This document shows positions 51,690 to 60,585 of a stretch of 64,000 bases of DNA, one piece after another. The DNA is from Roseomonas gilardii. GTDB lineage: Bacteria; Pseudomonadota; Alphaproteobacteria; Acetobacterales; Acetobacteraceae. The position numbers and the translations under genes are program-made. The first letter of the stretch is position 1. Each line of letters starts with the position of its first letter. The stretch is from NCBI RefSeq assembly GCF_001941945.1, contig NZ_CP015583.1, positions 1,539,001-1,603,000 on the forward strand, written 5' to 3'. The notes beneath the pieces are model-generated. The model saw nothing but the letters and a program-made list of their open reading frames with translations, made no database searches and had not been told where the DNA came from.

Positions 51690-53138
51690 TCAGAAGACCG
51701 GGACGGCCTTTTCCCGCTTGCGTTGCACCGAACTGGGTATGCGCAACGCGTCCCGGTATTTGGCCACGGTTCTGCGGGCGATGTCCACCCCTTCCGTGCG
51801 CAGCCGGTCCACGATCGCGTCATCGGAGAGAATTTCGTCCGGATGCTCCGCGTCGATCATGCCGCGGATGCGGTGGCGGATCGCCTCGGCGGAAAAGGTT
51901 TCCCCGGCTGTGCCGGCGATCGCGGTGGTGAAGAAGAATTTCAGCTCGAAGCTGCCGCGTGGCGTCGCGATGTACTTGTTGGCGGTGACGCGGGAGACGG
52001 TGCTCTCGTGCATCTCCACCGCCTCCGCCACGTCGCGCAGGATCAGCGGACGGAGATGGGTGATGCCATGGCGGAAGAAGGCGTCCTGCCGCCGCACGAT
52101 CTCGGCTGCGACCTTCAGGATGGTGTTCGCCCGCTGTTCCAGCGACTTCACCAGCCAGTTGGCGCTCTGCAGCCGCTCCGCCAGATAGGCACGCTCCTCC
52201 CTGTTGCGGGCGGCCGTATGCGCCTGGGCGTGGAAGCCGCGATTGACCAGGATGCGCGGCAGGGTTTCGGGATTCAGCTCCAGCACCCAGCCTTCATCCT
52301 GGGCACGCCGCATCAGGACATCCGGCACCAGGGTCGGAGCCGGGGTGTCGTCATAGGAGGCGCCGGGCTTCGGGTCGAGGCGCCGGATCTCCGCCACCAT
52401 GTCGGCGAGGTCGGCGGCATCCACGCCGCAGACCCGGATCAGCGCACCCAGGTCGCGCCGTGCCAGCAGTTCCAGGTTGTCCAGCAGCGCCTGCATCGCG
52501 GGATCGAGCCGGTTCTTCTCCGCGAGCTGCGCCGCGAGGCATTCCGAGAGGCTGTGGCAGAACAGGCCGACCGGCTCGAAGCGCTGCATGCGGCGCCGCA
52601 CCACGGCCACCGTTTCCTCGGCGCAGCCCATCGCGGCGGCGATGGCGGCATCGGTGGCCAGCATCCGCCCCGCCGGGTCGAGCAACGCGATGAGCTGCCC
52701 CGCGATCAACCGCTCCGCCGCATCGCCGAAGGTCAGCCGCGCCTGCTCCGCCAGCTCCTCCCGCAGCGAACGCGGATGCTCGCGCGCCAGCTCGTCGATG
52801 CCGCGCTCGTCATCCTCGAAGCCGGAGGCCTGGCCCCGCACCGCCGCCGGCAGCTCCGTGGCCTCGTAGAGATTCTGCGTGTCGTGCAGATCGAGATGCA
52901 CGTCCGCCGTGGCGGACGGGAAATCCACCGGCGGCACGGCCGCCTCGGGCTCCGGCGCCGGCGCGGATTCCGTCTCGTCTCGCTCCAGCAGCGGATTGCG
53001 TTCCAGCTCCTCCTCGACGAAGGCCACGACCTCGAGATTGGAGGACTGCAGCAGCTTGATCGCCTGACGAAGCTGCGGCGTCATCACCAGGGACTGGGAG
53101 TGCCGCAGGTCCAGGCGTGGGCCGAGGGAAAAGCTCAT
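51690..53138 (-). CDS. rpoN: RNA polymerase sigma-54 factor
   Basis: 482 aa. Region I is Gln/Leu-rich: HSQSLVMTPQLRQAIKLLQ and SNLEVVAFVEEELERNPLLE. The core-binding and central domains follow (GRMLATDAAIAAAMG, DPKPGASYDD). The helix-turn-helix lies near VAEAVEMHESTVSRVTANKY and the RpoN box is ARRTVAKYRDALRIPSS near the end. It directs nitrogen and other sigma-54 promoters with activator ATPases. Its ATG shares one base with the lptB stop (TGATG). Confidence 0.97.
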   Translation of the reverse strand: MSFSLGPRLDLRHSQSLVMTPQLRQAIKLLQSSNLEVVAFVEEELERNPLLERDETESAPAPEPEAAVPPVDFPSATADVHLDLHDTQNLYEATELPAAVRGQASGFEDDERGIDELAREHPRSLREELAEQARLTFGDAAERLIAGQLIALLDPAGRMLATDAAIAAAMGCAEETVAVVRRRMQRFEPVGLFCHSLSECLAAQLAEKNRLDPAMQALLDNLELLARRDLGALIRVCGVDAADLADMVAEIRRLDPKPGASYDDTPAPTLVPDVLMRRAQDEGWVLELNPETLPRILVNRGFHAQAHTAARNREERAYLAERLQSANWLVKSLEQRANTILKVAAEIVRRQDAFFRHGITHLRPLILRDVAEAVEMHESTVSRVTANKYIATPRGSFELKFFFTTAIAGTAGETFSAEAIRHRIRGMIDAEHPDEILSDDAIVDRLRTEGVDIARRTVAKYRDALRIPSSVQRKREKAVPVF

Positions 53139-53911
53139 CAGAGGCTGAAGCGCTCTCCGAGATAGACGCGGCGCACGCCCTCATGCTCGACGATGTCGCG
53201 CGGGCTGCCTTCCATCAGCACCTGCCCGTCATGGAGGATGTAGGCGCGGTCGATGATCTCCAGCGTCTCGCGCACATTGTGGTCGGTGATCAGCACGCCG
53301 ATCCCGCGATCCTTCAGGTGCTTCACGAGGTCGCGGATCTCGCCCACCGCGATCGGGTCGATGCCGGCCAGCGGCTCGTCCAGCAGGATGTAGTCGGGAT
53401 GCGTGGCCAGCGCGCGGGCGATCTCGCAGCGCCGCCGCTCGCCGCCCGACAGCGCCAGGGCGGGGGCGCGGCGGAGATGGGAGATGCCGAATTCCGCCAG
53501 CAGCGCATCGAGCATCTCCTCGCGCCGGTCGCGCTTGGGCTCCACCACCTCCAGCGCCGCGCGGATGTTGTCCTCCACCGACAGGCCGCGGAAGATCGAG
53601 GCCTCCTGCGGCAGATAGCCCAGGCCAAGCCGCGCCCGCCGGTACATCGGCAGCAGCGTCACGTCATGGCCGTCGAGGAAGACCTGCCCCTCATCCGGCC
53701 GCACCAGGCCGGTCATCATGTAGAAGGTCGTGGTCTTGCCGGCGCCGTTCGGCCCCAGCAGCCCCACCGCCTCGCCACGCTTAAGGTTGATCGAGACGCC
53801 GCGCACCACGGGGCGCTTCTTGTAGCGCTTGCCCAGGCCCTTCGCGACCAGCCCACCCTGATCCGGCACCAGTCGCAATCCCTCGCTGTTGTCCATCCGC
53901 GCCGCGCTCAT
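53138..53911 (-). CDS. lptB: LPS export ABC transporter ATP-binding protein
   Basis: 257 aa. ABC ATPase with Walker A GLLGPNGAGKTTTFYMMTGL, Q-loop LGYLPQEASIFRGLSVEDN, signature LALSGGERRRCEIARAL, Walker B YILLDEPLAGIDP and the switch His in VLITDHNVRETL. The RRARLGLGYLPQE..IF context is diagnostic for LptB. It powers LptFG to move LPS across the periplasm. The ATG overlaps the lptA stop as ATGA and its stop overlaps rpoN. The N-terminal ~25 residues before VAKGLGKRYKKR are an extension. Confidence 0.97.
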   Translation of the reverse strand: MSAARMDNSEGLRLVPDQGGLVAKGLGKRYKKRPVVRGVSINLKRGEAVGLLGPNGAGKTTTFYMMTGLVRPDEGQVFLDGHDVTLLPMYRRARLGLGYLPQEASIFRGLSVEDNIRAALEVVEPKRDRREEMLDALLAEFGISHLRRAPALALSGGERRRCEIARALATHPDYILLDEPLAGIDPIAVGEIRDLVKHLKDRGIGVLITDHNVRETLEIIDRAYILHDGQVLMEGSPRDIVEHEGVRRVYLGERFSL

Positions 53912-55017
53912 CGTCCCCGCCCCTGCGGCTGTCCCTGCTCCTGCCTGGGCGCGGTATTAGCACCGGAAGGGTTACCAGTCCGTCCAGGCTGCGTCCCCCC
54001 TTGGGCGCCCCCCTGACCGCCCCCCGGCTGGTCGCCGGACTGCGGCACGACGAGGCCCTGCACGCGGGTGCCGGGCGCGGAAACGAGGCGGGCGAGGCCG
54101 CTGCGCATGTCCACGATCGCTTCCGACCCGTTCAGCTGGTTCTGGCCGCGCGTGATGCGCACATTGCCGAGGATGCGGGCGATGCCGGTGACGGGGCTGT
54201 ACACGCCGCGGTCGCCGCGCACGATCTCCTGCTCGGTGCGGATCTCGACATTGCCGAAGACCTCCACGCGGTCGAGCTTGGAGCCTTCGCCCGGAGCCCT
54301 GCGCGGCTGGCCGCCCTGCGCGCCCGCGCGGACCGGCTGTGCCGGGGCCGGGGCGGGCGCCTGTTCCAGGAAATAGCCGACCAGCGTGTCGGCGGCGATG
54401 CGGCGGTTGTCGCTGGTCACCACGCTGGCCGCGCCACGCGCCACCGCCATGCGCTTCTGCGGCCAGTATTCCAGGCTGTCGCGGGCGGTGATGGTGTCGT
54501 CCGGCGTGGTCAGGCGCAGGTTGCGCCCGGTGAGGACCATGACCGCCTGGTCCATGTCATAGACGCCGCGGTCGCCCTGGGCCTGGTCCGTTTCCGTCTG
54601 GATATGGACGTTGCCCTCGGCCTCCAGGCGCCAGATCTCGCCGTTGGAAACCGGGCTGTCGCCGCCGGGCTGCGCCGCGGGGTCAGGGGCATTGGCGGGG
54701 GCTGCACCGTCCGCGCCTGCCTGTCCCGCGCGGTTGCGGTAGCGCGCGACCAGCCGGTCCGCCGTGAGCGTCACGCCGTCGCGCACGGCCTTCGCGTTGC
54801 CGGTGGCGATGACGACCTGCTCCGCCTGCCGCCACTCGATCCCGTTGGTGGAGGTGACCTCGACCGGGCCGCCCCGGGTCATGTCCACCGGCTGTGCCCG
54901 GGCGCCCGGCGAGGCCAGCCCCCCGGGTAGGGCCGCGAGCAGGGCCGCGAGGGCGAGGGATGACAGCAGGCCGGCCCGGCGCGGGCGCCGTGCGGCGATG
55001 GGAGGCAGGGGGGTCAC
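53908..55017 (-). CDS. lptA: LptA/OstA-like LPS transport protein, long form
   Basis: 369 aa from a GTG at 55017 that overlaps the lptC stop as GTGA. Signal peptide: LLSSLALAALLAALPGGLAS, cleavage around SPGARAQ. Three OstA-type blocks are visible: VEVTSTNGIEWRQAEQVVIA; LEAEGNVHIQTETDQAQGDR with the following region; and VEVFGNVEIRTEQEIVRGDR with GNVRITRGQNQLNG. Low-complexity Pro/Ala/Gly/Gln linkers separate the blocks and form the C-terminal ~50 residues. LptA bridges inner and outer membranes for LPS; E. coli LptA is about half this length. Position between lptC and lptB supports the call. Confidence 0.88.
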   Translation of the reverse strand: MTPLPPIAARRPRRAGLLSSLALAALLAALPGGLASPGARAQPVDMTRGGPVEVTSTNGIEWRQAEQVVIATGNAKAVRDGVTLTADRLVARYRNRAGQAGADGAAPANAPDPAAQPGGDSPVSNGEIWRLEAEGNVHIQTETDQAQGDRGVYDMDQAVMVLTGRNLRLTTPDDTITARDSLEYWPQKRMAVARGAASVVTSDNRRIAADTLVGYFLEQAPAPAPAQPVRAGAQGGQPRRAPGEGSKLDRVEVFGNVEIRTEQEIVRGDRGVYSPVTGIARILGNVRITRGQNQLNGSEAIVDMRSGLARLVSAPGTRVQGLVVPQSGDQPGGGQGGAQGGTQPGRTGNPSGANTAPRQEQGQPQGRGR

Positions 55018-55712
55018 TGGTTGCCCTCCAGCATGGCGTGGGTGTTGCCGGTGAAGGTGATGTCCGCCCCCTTGTCCTTGAGGATGAACCCGTCGCCGGT
55101 CAGCGTGCCGAAGGAGCCCTGTGCCGCCACGGGGCGGTCTCCCTGGGCCTCGCCGAGCTTGACCTGGATATGCGCGACCTCGGTCTTCAGGGTCGTGCCG
55201 TTGTCGTTCCAGAGAGTCACGTTCCCCCAGAGGTCCAGAAGGTCCTTGGCCTTGTCGTAGCGGCCACTGTCGGATTCGAGCAGCACCCAGCCGCCGCCGC
55301 TCATCATCAGGTCGGCGCGCGGCTTCTCCAGCATGATCGGCGCGTCCTGCGCGGTCTGGGTGGCGACGGCGGCGGTGACGTTGAAGGGCCGGCCCTGCGA
55401 ATCGACCCCCTGATAGCGCGGCTGCACCACGCGGATCGTGTCGGCGGCGTTCTGGGCCATGCGGCGGAAGGAAAGCCGCGCCTGGTCGGTGGTGCGGTCG
55501 ATCTCCGGCCACAGGGCGATGGCCGCCAGCAGCGACAGCGCGCCGAGCGGCAGCAGGAACTTCGCCGCCCGCACCGACCAGCGCCGGCGCAGCATGGCGC
55601 CGCGCGAATAATGCCGCCGGGCGCGGGAGGGCAGCAGCATCTCGTGCGCCTCCCGTTCCCCGGCCCCCGGGACGGCCGGCGGGGGCTGGGGCTTTCCGGC
55701 GGCGCCGCTCAA
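55014..55712 (-). CDS. lptC: LPS export protein LptC
   Basis: 232 aa from a TTG at 55712 that overlaps the kdsD stop as TTGA; an ATG at 55640 would shorten it by 24 residues. After ~50 cytoplasmic residues one TM segment (AAKFLLPLGALSLLAAIALW) anchors it in the inner membrane. The periplasmic domain has LptC features: VQPRYQGVDSQGRPFNVTAA, KPRADLMMSGGGWVLLES, GRYDKAKDLLDLWGNVTLWN and GSFGTLTGDGFILKDKG. It passes LPS from LptBFG to LptA. Confidence 0.9.
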   Translation of the reverse strand: MSGAAGKPQPPPAVPGAGEREAHEMLLPSRARRHYSRGAMLRRRWSVRAAKFLLPLGALSLLAAIALWPEIDRTTDQARLSFRRMAQNAADTIRVVQPRYQGVDSQGRPFNVTAAVATQTAQDAPIMLEKPRADLMMSGGGWVLLESDSGRYDKAKDLLDLWGNVTLWNDNGTTLKTEVAHIQVKLGEAQGDRPVAAQGSFGTLTGDGFILKDKGADITFTGNTHAMLEGNQ

Positions 55713-56686
55713 GCGACCCCCAGCCGCAGCAGGTCGTGGATATGCAGGATGCCACCGGGGCTGCCATCCGGCTCCACCACGAAGAGGCTGGTGATGCTGC
55801 GCTCGTTCATGATGCGCAGTGCCTCGGCCGCCAGCGCGTCCGGGCCGATGGTGCGTGGGCCACGGGTCATCACCTCGGCGGCGGGGCGGTTCAGCAGGTC
55901 GCCCGGGCTGGCCTCGTCATCCAGGGCACGGCGCAGGTCGCCATCGGTGATGATCCCGACCAGCCGCCCGTCCTCGACGATGCCCAGGCAGCCGAATCGC
56001 TTGGCGGTCATGTCCACCAGCGCCTGCCGCATCGGCAGGCCGGGCGGGGCCAGCGGCATGTCGCGGTGCATCACGTCGCGCACCCGGCGAAGCTGGGCGC
56101 CCAGCTTGCCGCCCGGGTGGAAGACGCGGAAATCGGCGGCGGTGAAGCCGCGCCGTTCCAGCAGCGCCACAGCGAGCGCATCGCCCAGGGCGAGCTGCAG
56201 CGTGGTGGAGGTGGTGGGGGCGAGGCCGAGCGGGCAGGCCTCCGGCACCTCGGGAAGGACCAGCGCGACATCGGCGGTCCGGGCCAGGGTGCTCCCGCCC
56301 CGGCCGGTGATGGCGATCAGCGGCAGGTCGAAGCGGCGGCTATGGGCCAGCACGTCGGACAGCTCGGCCGTCTCGCCGCCATTGGAGATGGCGAGCACCG
56401 AATCCCCGGCCACGATCATGCCGAGATCCCCGTGCGAGGCCTCGCCGGGATGCACGAACTGGCTGGGCGTGCCGGTGGAGGCGAAGGTCGCGGCGATCTT
56501 GCGCCCGACATGGCCGGACTTGCCCATGCCCGTCACCACGACCCGCCCGGTGGTCCGGGCGAGCAGGGCGACGGCATCGCGGAAACGTTGGTCGAGCGAC
56601 GAGGCGAGGGCGGAAAGGCCCGCCGCCTCGATCTCCAGCACGCGGCGTCCCGCGGCGAGGTCCGGATCTTGGAAAGAGGCGTTCAC
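55709..56686 (-). CDS. kdsD: Arabinose-5-phosphate isomerase, KpsF/GutQ family
   Basis: 325 aa from the GTG at 56686 (a TTG at 56713 is possible). It converts ribulose-5-phosphate to arabinose-5-phosphate, the first step to Kdo for LPS. The SIS domain has VVVTGMGKSGHVGRKIAATF, ASTGTPSQFVHPGEASHGDL and SNGGETAELSDVL. Two CBS domains follow (DVMHRDMPLAPPGLPMRQAL, LVGIITDGDLRRAL, VMTRGPRTIGPDALAAEAL). It leads the tightly overlapped kdsD-lptC-lptA-lptB-rpoN set. Confidence 0.96.
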   Translation of the reverse strand: MNASFQDPDLAAGRRVLEIEAAGLSALASSLDQRFRDAVALLARTTGRVVVTGMGKSGHVGRKIAATFASTGTPSQFVHPGEASHGDLGMIVAGDSVLAISNGGETAELSDVLAHSRRFDLPLIAITGRGGSTLARTADVALVLPEVPEACPLGLAPTTSTTLQLALGDALAVALLERRGFTAADFRVFHPGGKLGAQLRRVRDVMHRDMPLAPPGLPMRQALVDMTAKRFGCLGIVEDGRLVGIITDGDLRRALDDEASPGDLLNRPAAEVMTRGPRTIGPDALAAEALRIMNERSITSLFVVEPDGSPGGILHIHDLLRLGVA

Positions 56687-56784
56687 CGGCCCGTTATGGT
56701 GCGCCGGGGCCAAGCGGTCAACGCGGAGTCACTTTCCGCATCAAGAATCGTGCCAGCCGTTGCCGCCGCTCTGGACGCCGGGGC

Positions 56785-57420
56785 TCAATGCGCGAAGATA
56801 TCGGGCTCCGCATAGCCCATCAGGTCCAGCCGCCCACGGGTGGGCAGGAAGCGGAAGCATGCCTCCGCCAGTTCCAGGCGCCCCTCGCGGATCAGCAGGG
56901 CCTCCAGCCGCGCCCACAAGGCGTGCAGGTACAGCACATCCGAGGCAGCGTACTGCAACTGCTCCGAGCTCAGTTCCGCCCCCCCCCAGTCGCTGGATTG
57001 CTGCTGCTTCGAGATCTCCACCCCCAGCAGTTCCCGGCACAGCTCCTTGAGCCCGTGGCGGTCGGTGAAGGTACGGACGAGGCGGGAGGCGATCTTGGTG
57101 CAGCGCACCGGCGCCACCTCCACCCCCAGCGCGGCCTGGAGGATGGCGACATCGAAGCGGGCGAAGTGGAACAGCTTGATCCGCGCCGGGTCGGCCAGCA
57201 GGGCGCGCAGATTGGGGCAGTCCCCACCCCGGCCGCCCAGGGCTTCCGGGACGATCTGCACGCAATGGGCCGATCCGTCCCCGGCGGAGAGCTGCACGAG
57301 GCACAGGCGGTCGCGGCGGGGATCGAGGCCCATCGTCTCGGTATCCACGGCCACCACGGGCCCGAGATCAAGGTCGGGCGGCAGGTCGTGCCGGTGCAGG
57401 TGGATCCGGCGGTCGGACAT
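56785..57420 (-). CDS. RNase D-like 3'-5' exonuclease
   Basis: 211 aa from the ATG at 57420. DEDDy exonuclease domain with Exo I VVAVDTETMGLDPRRD, Exo II KLFHFARFDVAILQAALG and Exo III LQYAASDVLYLHALW. The C-terminal HRDC domains of RNase D are absent, as is usual for the short alphaproteobacterial relatives found beside kdsD. LGVEISKQQQSSDWGGAEL is a typical connecting segment. It probably trims structured or small RNAs; the substrate is not known. It is 98 bp upstream of kdsD on the same strand. Confidence 0.92.
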   Translation of the reverse strand: MSDRRIHLHRHDLPPDLDLGPVVAVDTETMGLDPRRDRLCLVQLSAGDGSAHCVQIVPEALGGRGGDCPNLRALLADPARIKLFHFARFDVAILQAALGVEVAPVRCTKIASRLVRTFTDRHGLKELCRELLGVEISKQQQSSDWGGAELSSEQLQYAASDVLYLHALWARLEALLIREGRLELAEACFRFLPTRGRLDLMGYAEPDIFAH

Positions 57421-57581
57421 GAAGATGGTGCTTCCCATGGATGCGGGCCTCGGCGGCGGTCTGGTTCCGGCCGGCGCGTCGGTCCGGCAGCCTGGAGGAA
57501 GAGCCGGCTCCTGGCGAGGGAAAGCATCCGCGCCCGGGTGTCGCCGCATCATGGATATCGGGGGGGATCGGGCAGGAGACG

Positions 57582-57668
<87 letters not shown>

Positions 57669-57733
57669 CGGTGACTTCGATCCTGTCAGTCCAACGCCGG
57701 AAACGGATCTGCGATCCGGCGGGTCAGCAACCA

Positions 57734-57820
<87 letters not shown>

Positions 57821-57986
57821 AATTCGGTGCGGTGTGGCGCCGCTCTTACGGTCCCGTGACCATGCCGTCAAGCGGGGGTGGCGATGCTTTCGACACCCGC
57901 GCGAAGACCGCCGCGCCTGGCCCGTCCTTGCCGCCACCGGGAGCGTTCCATCTCTCTGAGGGAACGCAAACGGGAAGGAATCCGGC

Positions 57987-58913
57987 ATGACGACGCGACA
58001 GGTGGCCACGGTGTTCGGCGGGGCGGGTTTCATCGGACGGCATGTCGTCCAGCGCCTCGCGCAGCTCGACTATGTGGTGCGGATTCCCAGCCGGCATCCC
58101 GATCGCGCCCGGCGGCAGATGGTGCAGGGCCGGGTGGGGCAGATCGTGCCCCTGGCGGCCGCGCTTGCCGACGAGGCGGCCGTGGCACGCGCCATCGCGG
58201 GAGCCGAGGTGGTGGTGAACCTGATCGGCATCCTGGCGGAGCGCAGGGCCGGCGACTTCCGGCGCGTGCATGCGGAGGCGGCCGGGCGGATCGCGCGGCT
58301 GAGCGCGGCGGCGGGCGTGTCGCGGCTGGTGCATGTCTCGGCCATCGGTGCCGACCCCAACAGCGCCAGCGCCTATGCCCGCTCCAAGGCGGAAGGAGAG
58401 GCGGCGGTGCGGGCGGCTTTTCCGCGGGCGACGATCCTGCGGCCCTCGATCGTCTTCGGAGCGGAGGATGCCTTCTTCAACCGCTTCGCCGCGATGAGCC
58501 GGCTGCTGCCCGTCCTCCCCATCGTGGGCGCACGGACGCGGTTCCAGCCTGTCTATGTCGGGGATGTGGCGGCGGCCGTCGAGGCGGCAGCGATGCGCCC
58601 CGACGCGCCGGGACAGACCTACGAGCTCGGTGGCCCGCGCGTGGCCAGCTTCCAGGCCCTGATGGAGCAGATGCTGGAAATGCTGGGCCGCCGCCGCCGG
58701 GTCGTGGAGATCCCGGCCGGGATCGCGAAGCTGCAGGCGAAGCTCCTGGGCGTGCTGCCCAATCCTCCTCTCACGGAGGACCAGTTGCTTATGTTGCGGC
58801 ACGATAACGTCGTGTCGGGCCATTATCCCGGTCTGGGGGAGCTGGGGGTGACCCCGCATCCACTGGAAGCCATCCTGCCCTCCTACCTCACCCGTTACCG
58901 CAACCGAGGTTGA
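57987..58913 (+). CDS. NDUFA9-like NAD(P)-dependent epimerase/dehydratase
   Basis: 308 aa. Extended SDR fold of the complex I NDUFA9 subunit family: VFGGAGFIGRHVVQRLAQL at the N-terminus, VVVNLIGILAERRAGDFRRV, LVHVSAIGADPNSASAYARS with an intact YxxxK, and ILRPSIVFGAEDAFFNRFA. The C-terminal PLTEDQLLMLRHDNVV is typical. In mitochondria the relative binds NADPH in complex I; in bacteria the role is unproven and nuo genes are not in the window. It is followed by an AT-rich regulatory region before gltD. Confidence 0.88.
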   Translation: MTTRQVATVFGGAGFIGRHVVQRLAQLDYVVRIPSRHPDRARRQMVQGRVGQIVPLAAALADEAAVARAIAGAEVVVNLIGILAERRAGDFRRVHAEAAGRIARLSAAAGVSRLVHVSAIGADPNSASAYARSKAEGEAAVRAAFPRATILRPSIVFGAEDAFFNRFAAMSRLLPVLPIVGARTRFQPVYVGDVAAAVEAAAMRPDAPGQTYELGGPRVASFQALMEQMLEMLGRRRRVVEIPAGIAKLQAKLLGVLPNPPLTEDQLLMLRHDNVVSGHYPGLGELGVTPHPLEAILPSYLTRYRNRG

Positions 58914-58963
58914 TTTCGCCGTAAAGGTCCGTATCGGCCTTAAATAGCAGCCCTTAAAGAGAT

Positions 58964-58978
58964 TGATAATCATTTTCA
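58964..58978. promoter_or_regulatory. Fur-box-like sequence upstream of gltD
   Basis: TGATAATCATTTTCA matches the 7-1-7 Fur consensus TGATAATnATTATCA at all but one specified base. It lies in an AT-rich island 145 bp upstream of the gltD start, unlike the surrounding GC-rich DNA. Iron control of gltBD, whose products carry Fe-S clusters, is plausible but inferred. Confidence 0.5.
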
Positions 58979-58999
58979 ACAAATAACCATGATATTTAT

Positions 59000-59014
59000 G
59001 TCAGTTATACTGAC
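59000..59014. promoter_or_regulatory. 15-bp palindrome overlapping a candidate -10
   Basis: GTCAGTTATACTGAC is a perfect inverted repeat (6-bp arms, 3-bp centre). It contains TATACT (59006-59011), a five-of-six match to the -10 consensus, though no good -35 is placed upstream. An operator over the promoter of gltDB is the simplest reading. A T-run follows at 59033-59039, so a weak terminator for the upstream epimerase gene is the alternative. Confidence 0.4.
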
Positions 59015-59122
59015 TTAACGGGCTTTTTTGCACTCGCAATGACGCGAGGAGCGTGCGATAGGCTTGCCAAACCTCCTTTAATGATCCGGTCCGACGCCCG
59101 GCCGCTTGCAGAGGGATCAACG

Positions 59123-60562
59123 ATGGCCGAACGCATGCTCCAGTTCGTGCGCCTGCAGCAAAGGCAGCCCGAGAAGCGCGATGCCGCCGAGCGACGCCGG
59201 GATTTCGGCGAGATCTACGCGGATTTCGAGCCCGAGCGCGCCGCGCAGCAATCCAGCCGCTGCTCCCAGTGCGGCGTGCCCTTCTGTTCCGTGCACTGCC
59301 CGCTGAACAACAACATCCCCGACTGGCTGAAGCTGACGGCGGAGAACCGGCTGGAGGAGGCCTACGAGGTTTCCGCCGCCACCAACACCTTTCCCGAGGT
59401 CTGCGGCCGCGTCTGCCCGCAGGACCGGCTCTGCGAGGGCAACTGCGTCATCGAGAAGGGCTTCGAATCCGTCACGATCGGGGCGGTGGAGCGCTACATC
59501 ACCGACACCGCCTGGGAGAAGGGCTGGGTGAAGCCGCCCGTGCCGGTGCGGGAGACGGAGCGCTCGGTCGGCATCGTCGGCGCCGGCCCGGCCGGCCTGG
59601 CTGCCGCCGAGCGGATGCGCCGCCGCGGCTGGCAGGTCACGGTCTATGACCGTCACGACCGGGTCGGCGGGCTGATGATCTATGGCATCCCGAACTTCAA
59701 GCTGGAGAAGGAGGTCATCCTCCGCCGCTGGAAGCTGTTCGAGGAGGCCGGCATCCGCTTCGAGCTGGGCTTCGAGATCGGCCGCGACGCCTCCCTGGCG
59801 GAGCTGCGCGAGCGCCATGACGCCATCCTGATCGCCACCGGCGTGTACCGGGCGCGCGACGTGGAGGTGCCCGGCAACGACCTCGACGGCGTCGTCCCGG
59901 CCCTGGACTTCCTGATCGCCTCCAACCGCCAGGGGCTGGGCGATGCGGTGCCGGATTTCGACAGCGGCGCGCTGAACGCCGCCGGCAAGCGGGTGGTGGT
60001 GATCGGCGGCGGCGACACCGCCATGGACTGCGTGCGCACCTCGATCCGCCAGGGCGCGGCCTCGGTCACCTGCCTCTACCGCCGCGACAAGGCGAACATG
60101 CCGGGCTCGATGCGCGAGGTGAAGAATGCCGAGGAGGAAGGCGTCCGCTTCTCCTGGCTCGCCGCGCCGAAGTTCTTCATGGGCGAGGCCGGCAAGGTGA
60201 CCGGCGTGCAGGCGGTGCGGATGCATCTGGGCCTGCCCGAGGCCACCGGCCGCCAGCAGGTCGAGCCCATTCCCGGCAGCGAGTACACCGAGCCGGCGGA
60301 CCTGGTGATCAAGGCGCTGGGCTTCGACCCGGAGGACCTGCCGGAGATGTTCGGCGAGCCCGGGCTGCGCGTCTCCCGCTGGGGCACGCTGCAGGTGGAC
60401 CACCGCACGATGATGACCAGCATCCCCGGCGTCTTCGCCGCGGGCGACATCGTGCGCGGCGCCAGCCTGGTGGTCTGGGGCATCCGCGACGGGCGCGACG
60501 CGGCCGACCGGATCGAGCACTGGCACGAGAAGCAGTCGGCCGTCGCCCAGGCGGCGGAGTGA
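59123..60562 (+). CDS. gltD: Glutamate synthase (NADPH), small subunit
   Basis: 479 aa from the ATG at 59123 (MAERMLQFVRLQQRQPEKR), preceded by AGAGGGATCAACG; a GC-poor leader lies upstream. N-terminal Fe-S region: RCSQCGVPFCSVHCPLNNNI and VCGRVCPQDRLCEGNCV. FAD and NADPH sites follow: VGIVGAGPAGLAAAERMRRR, GGLMIYGIPNFKLEKEV and VVIGGGDTAMDCVRTSIRQG, with the C-terminal PGVFAAGDIVRGASLVVWGI. It passes NADPH electrons to GltB. gltB starts 23 bp downstream. Confidence 0.97.
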   Translation: MAERMLQFVRLQQRQPEKRDAAERRRDFGEIYADFEPERAAQQSSRCSQCGVPFCSVHCPLNNNIPDWLKLTAENRLEEAYEVSAATNTFPEVCGRVCPQDRLCEGNCVIEKGFESVTIGAVERYITDTAWEKGWVKPPVPVRETERSVGIVGAGPAGLAAAERMRRRGWQVTVYDRHDRVGGLMIYGIPNFKLEKEVILRRWKLFEEAGIRFELGFEIGRDASLAELRERHDAILIATGVYRARDVEVPGNDLDGVVPALDFLIASNRQGLGDAVPDFDSGALNAAGKRVVVIGGGDTAMDCVRTSIRQGAASVTCLYRRDKANMPGSMREVKNAEEEGVRFSWLAAPKFFMGEAGKVTGVQAVRMHLGLPEATGRQQVEPIPGSEYTEPADLVIKALGFDPEDLPEMFGEPGLRVSRWGTLQVDHRTMMTSIPGVFAAGDIVRGASLVVWGIRDGRDAADRIEHWHEKQSAVAQAAE

Positions 60563-60585
60563 GGGGCGGGGAAGGGATCAGGACG

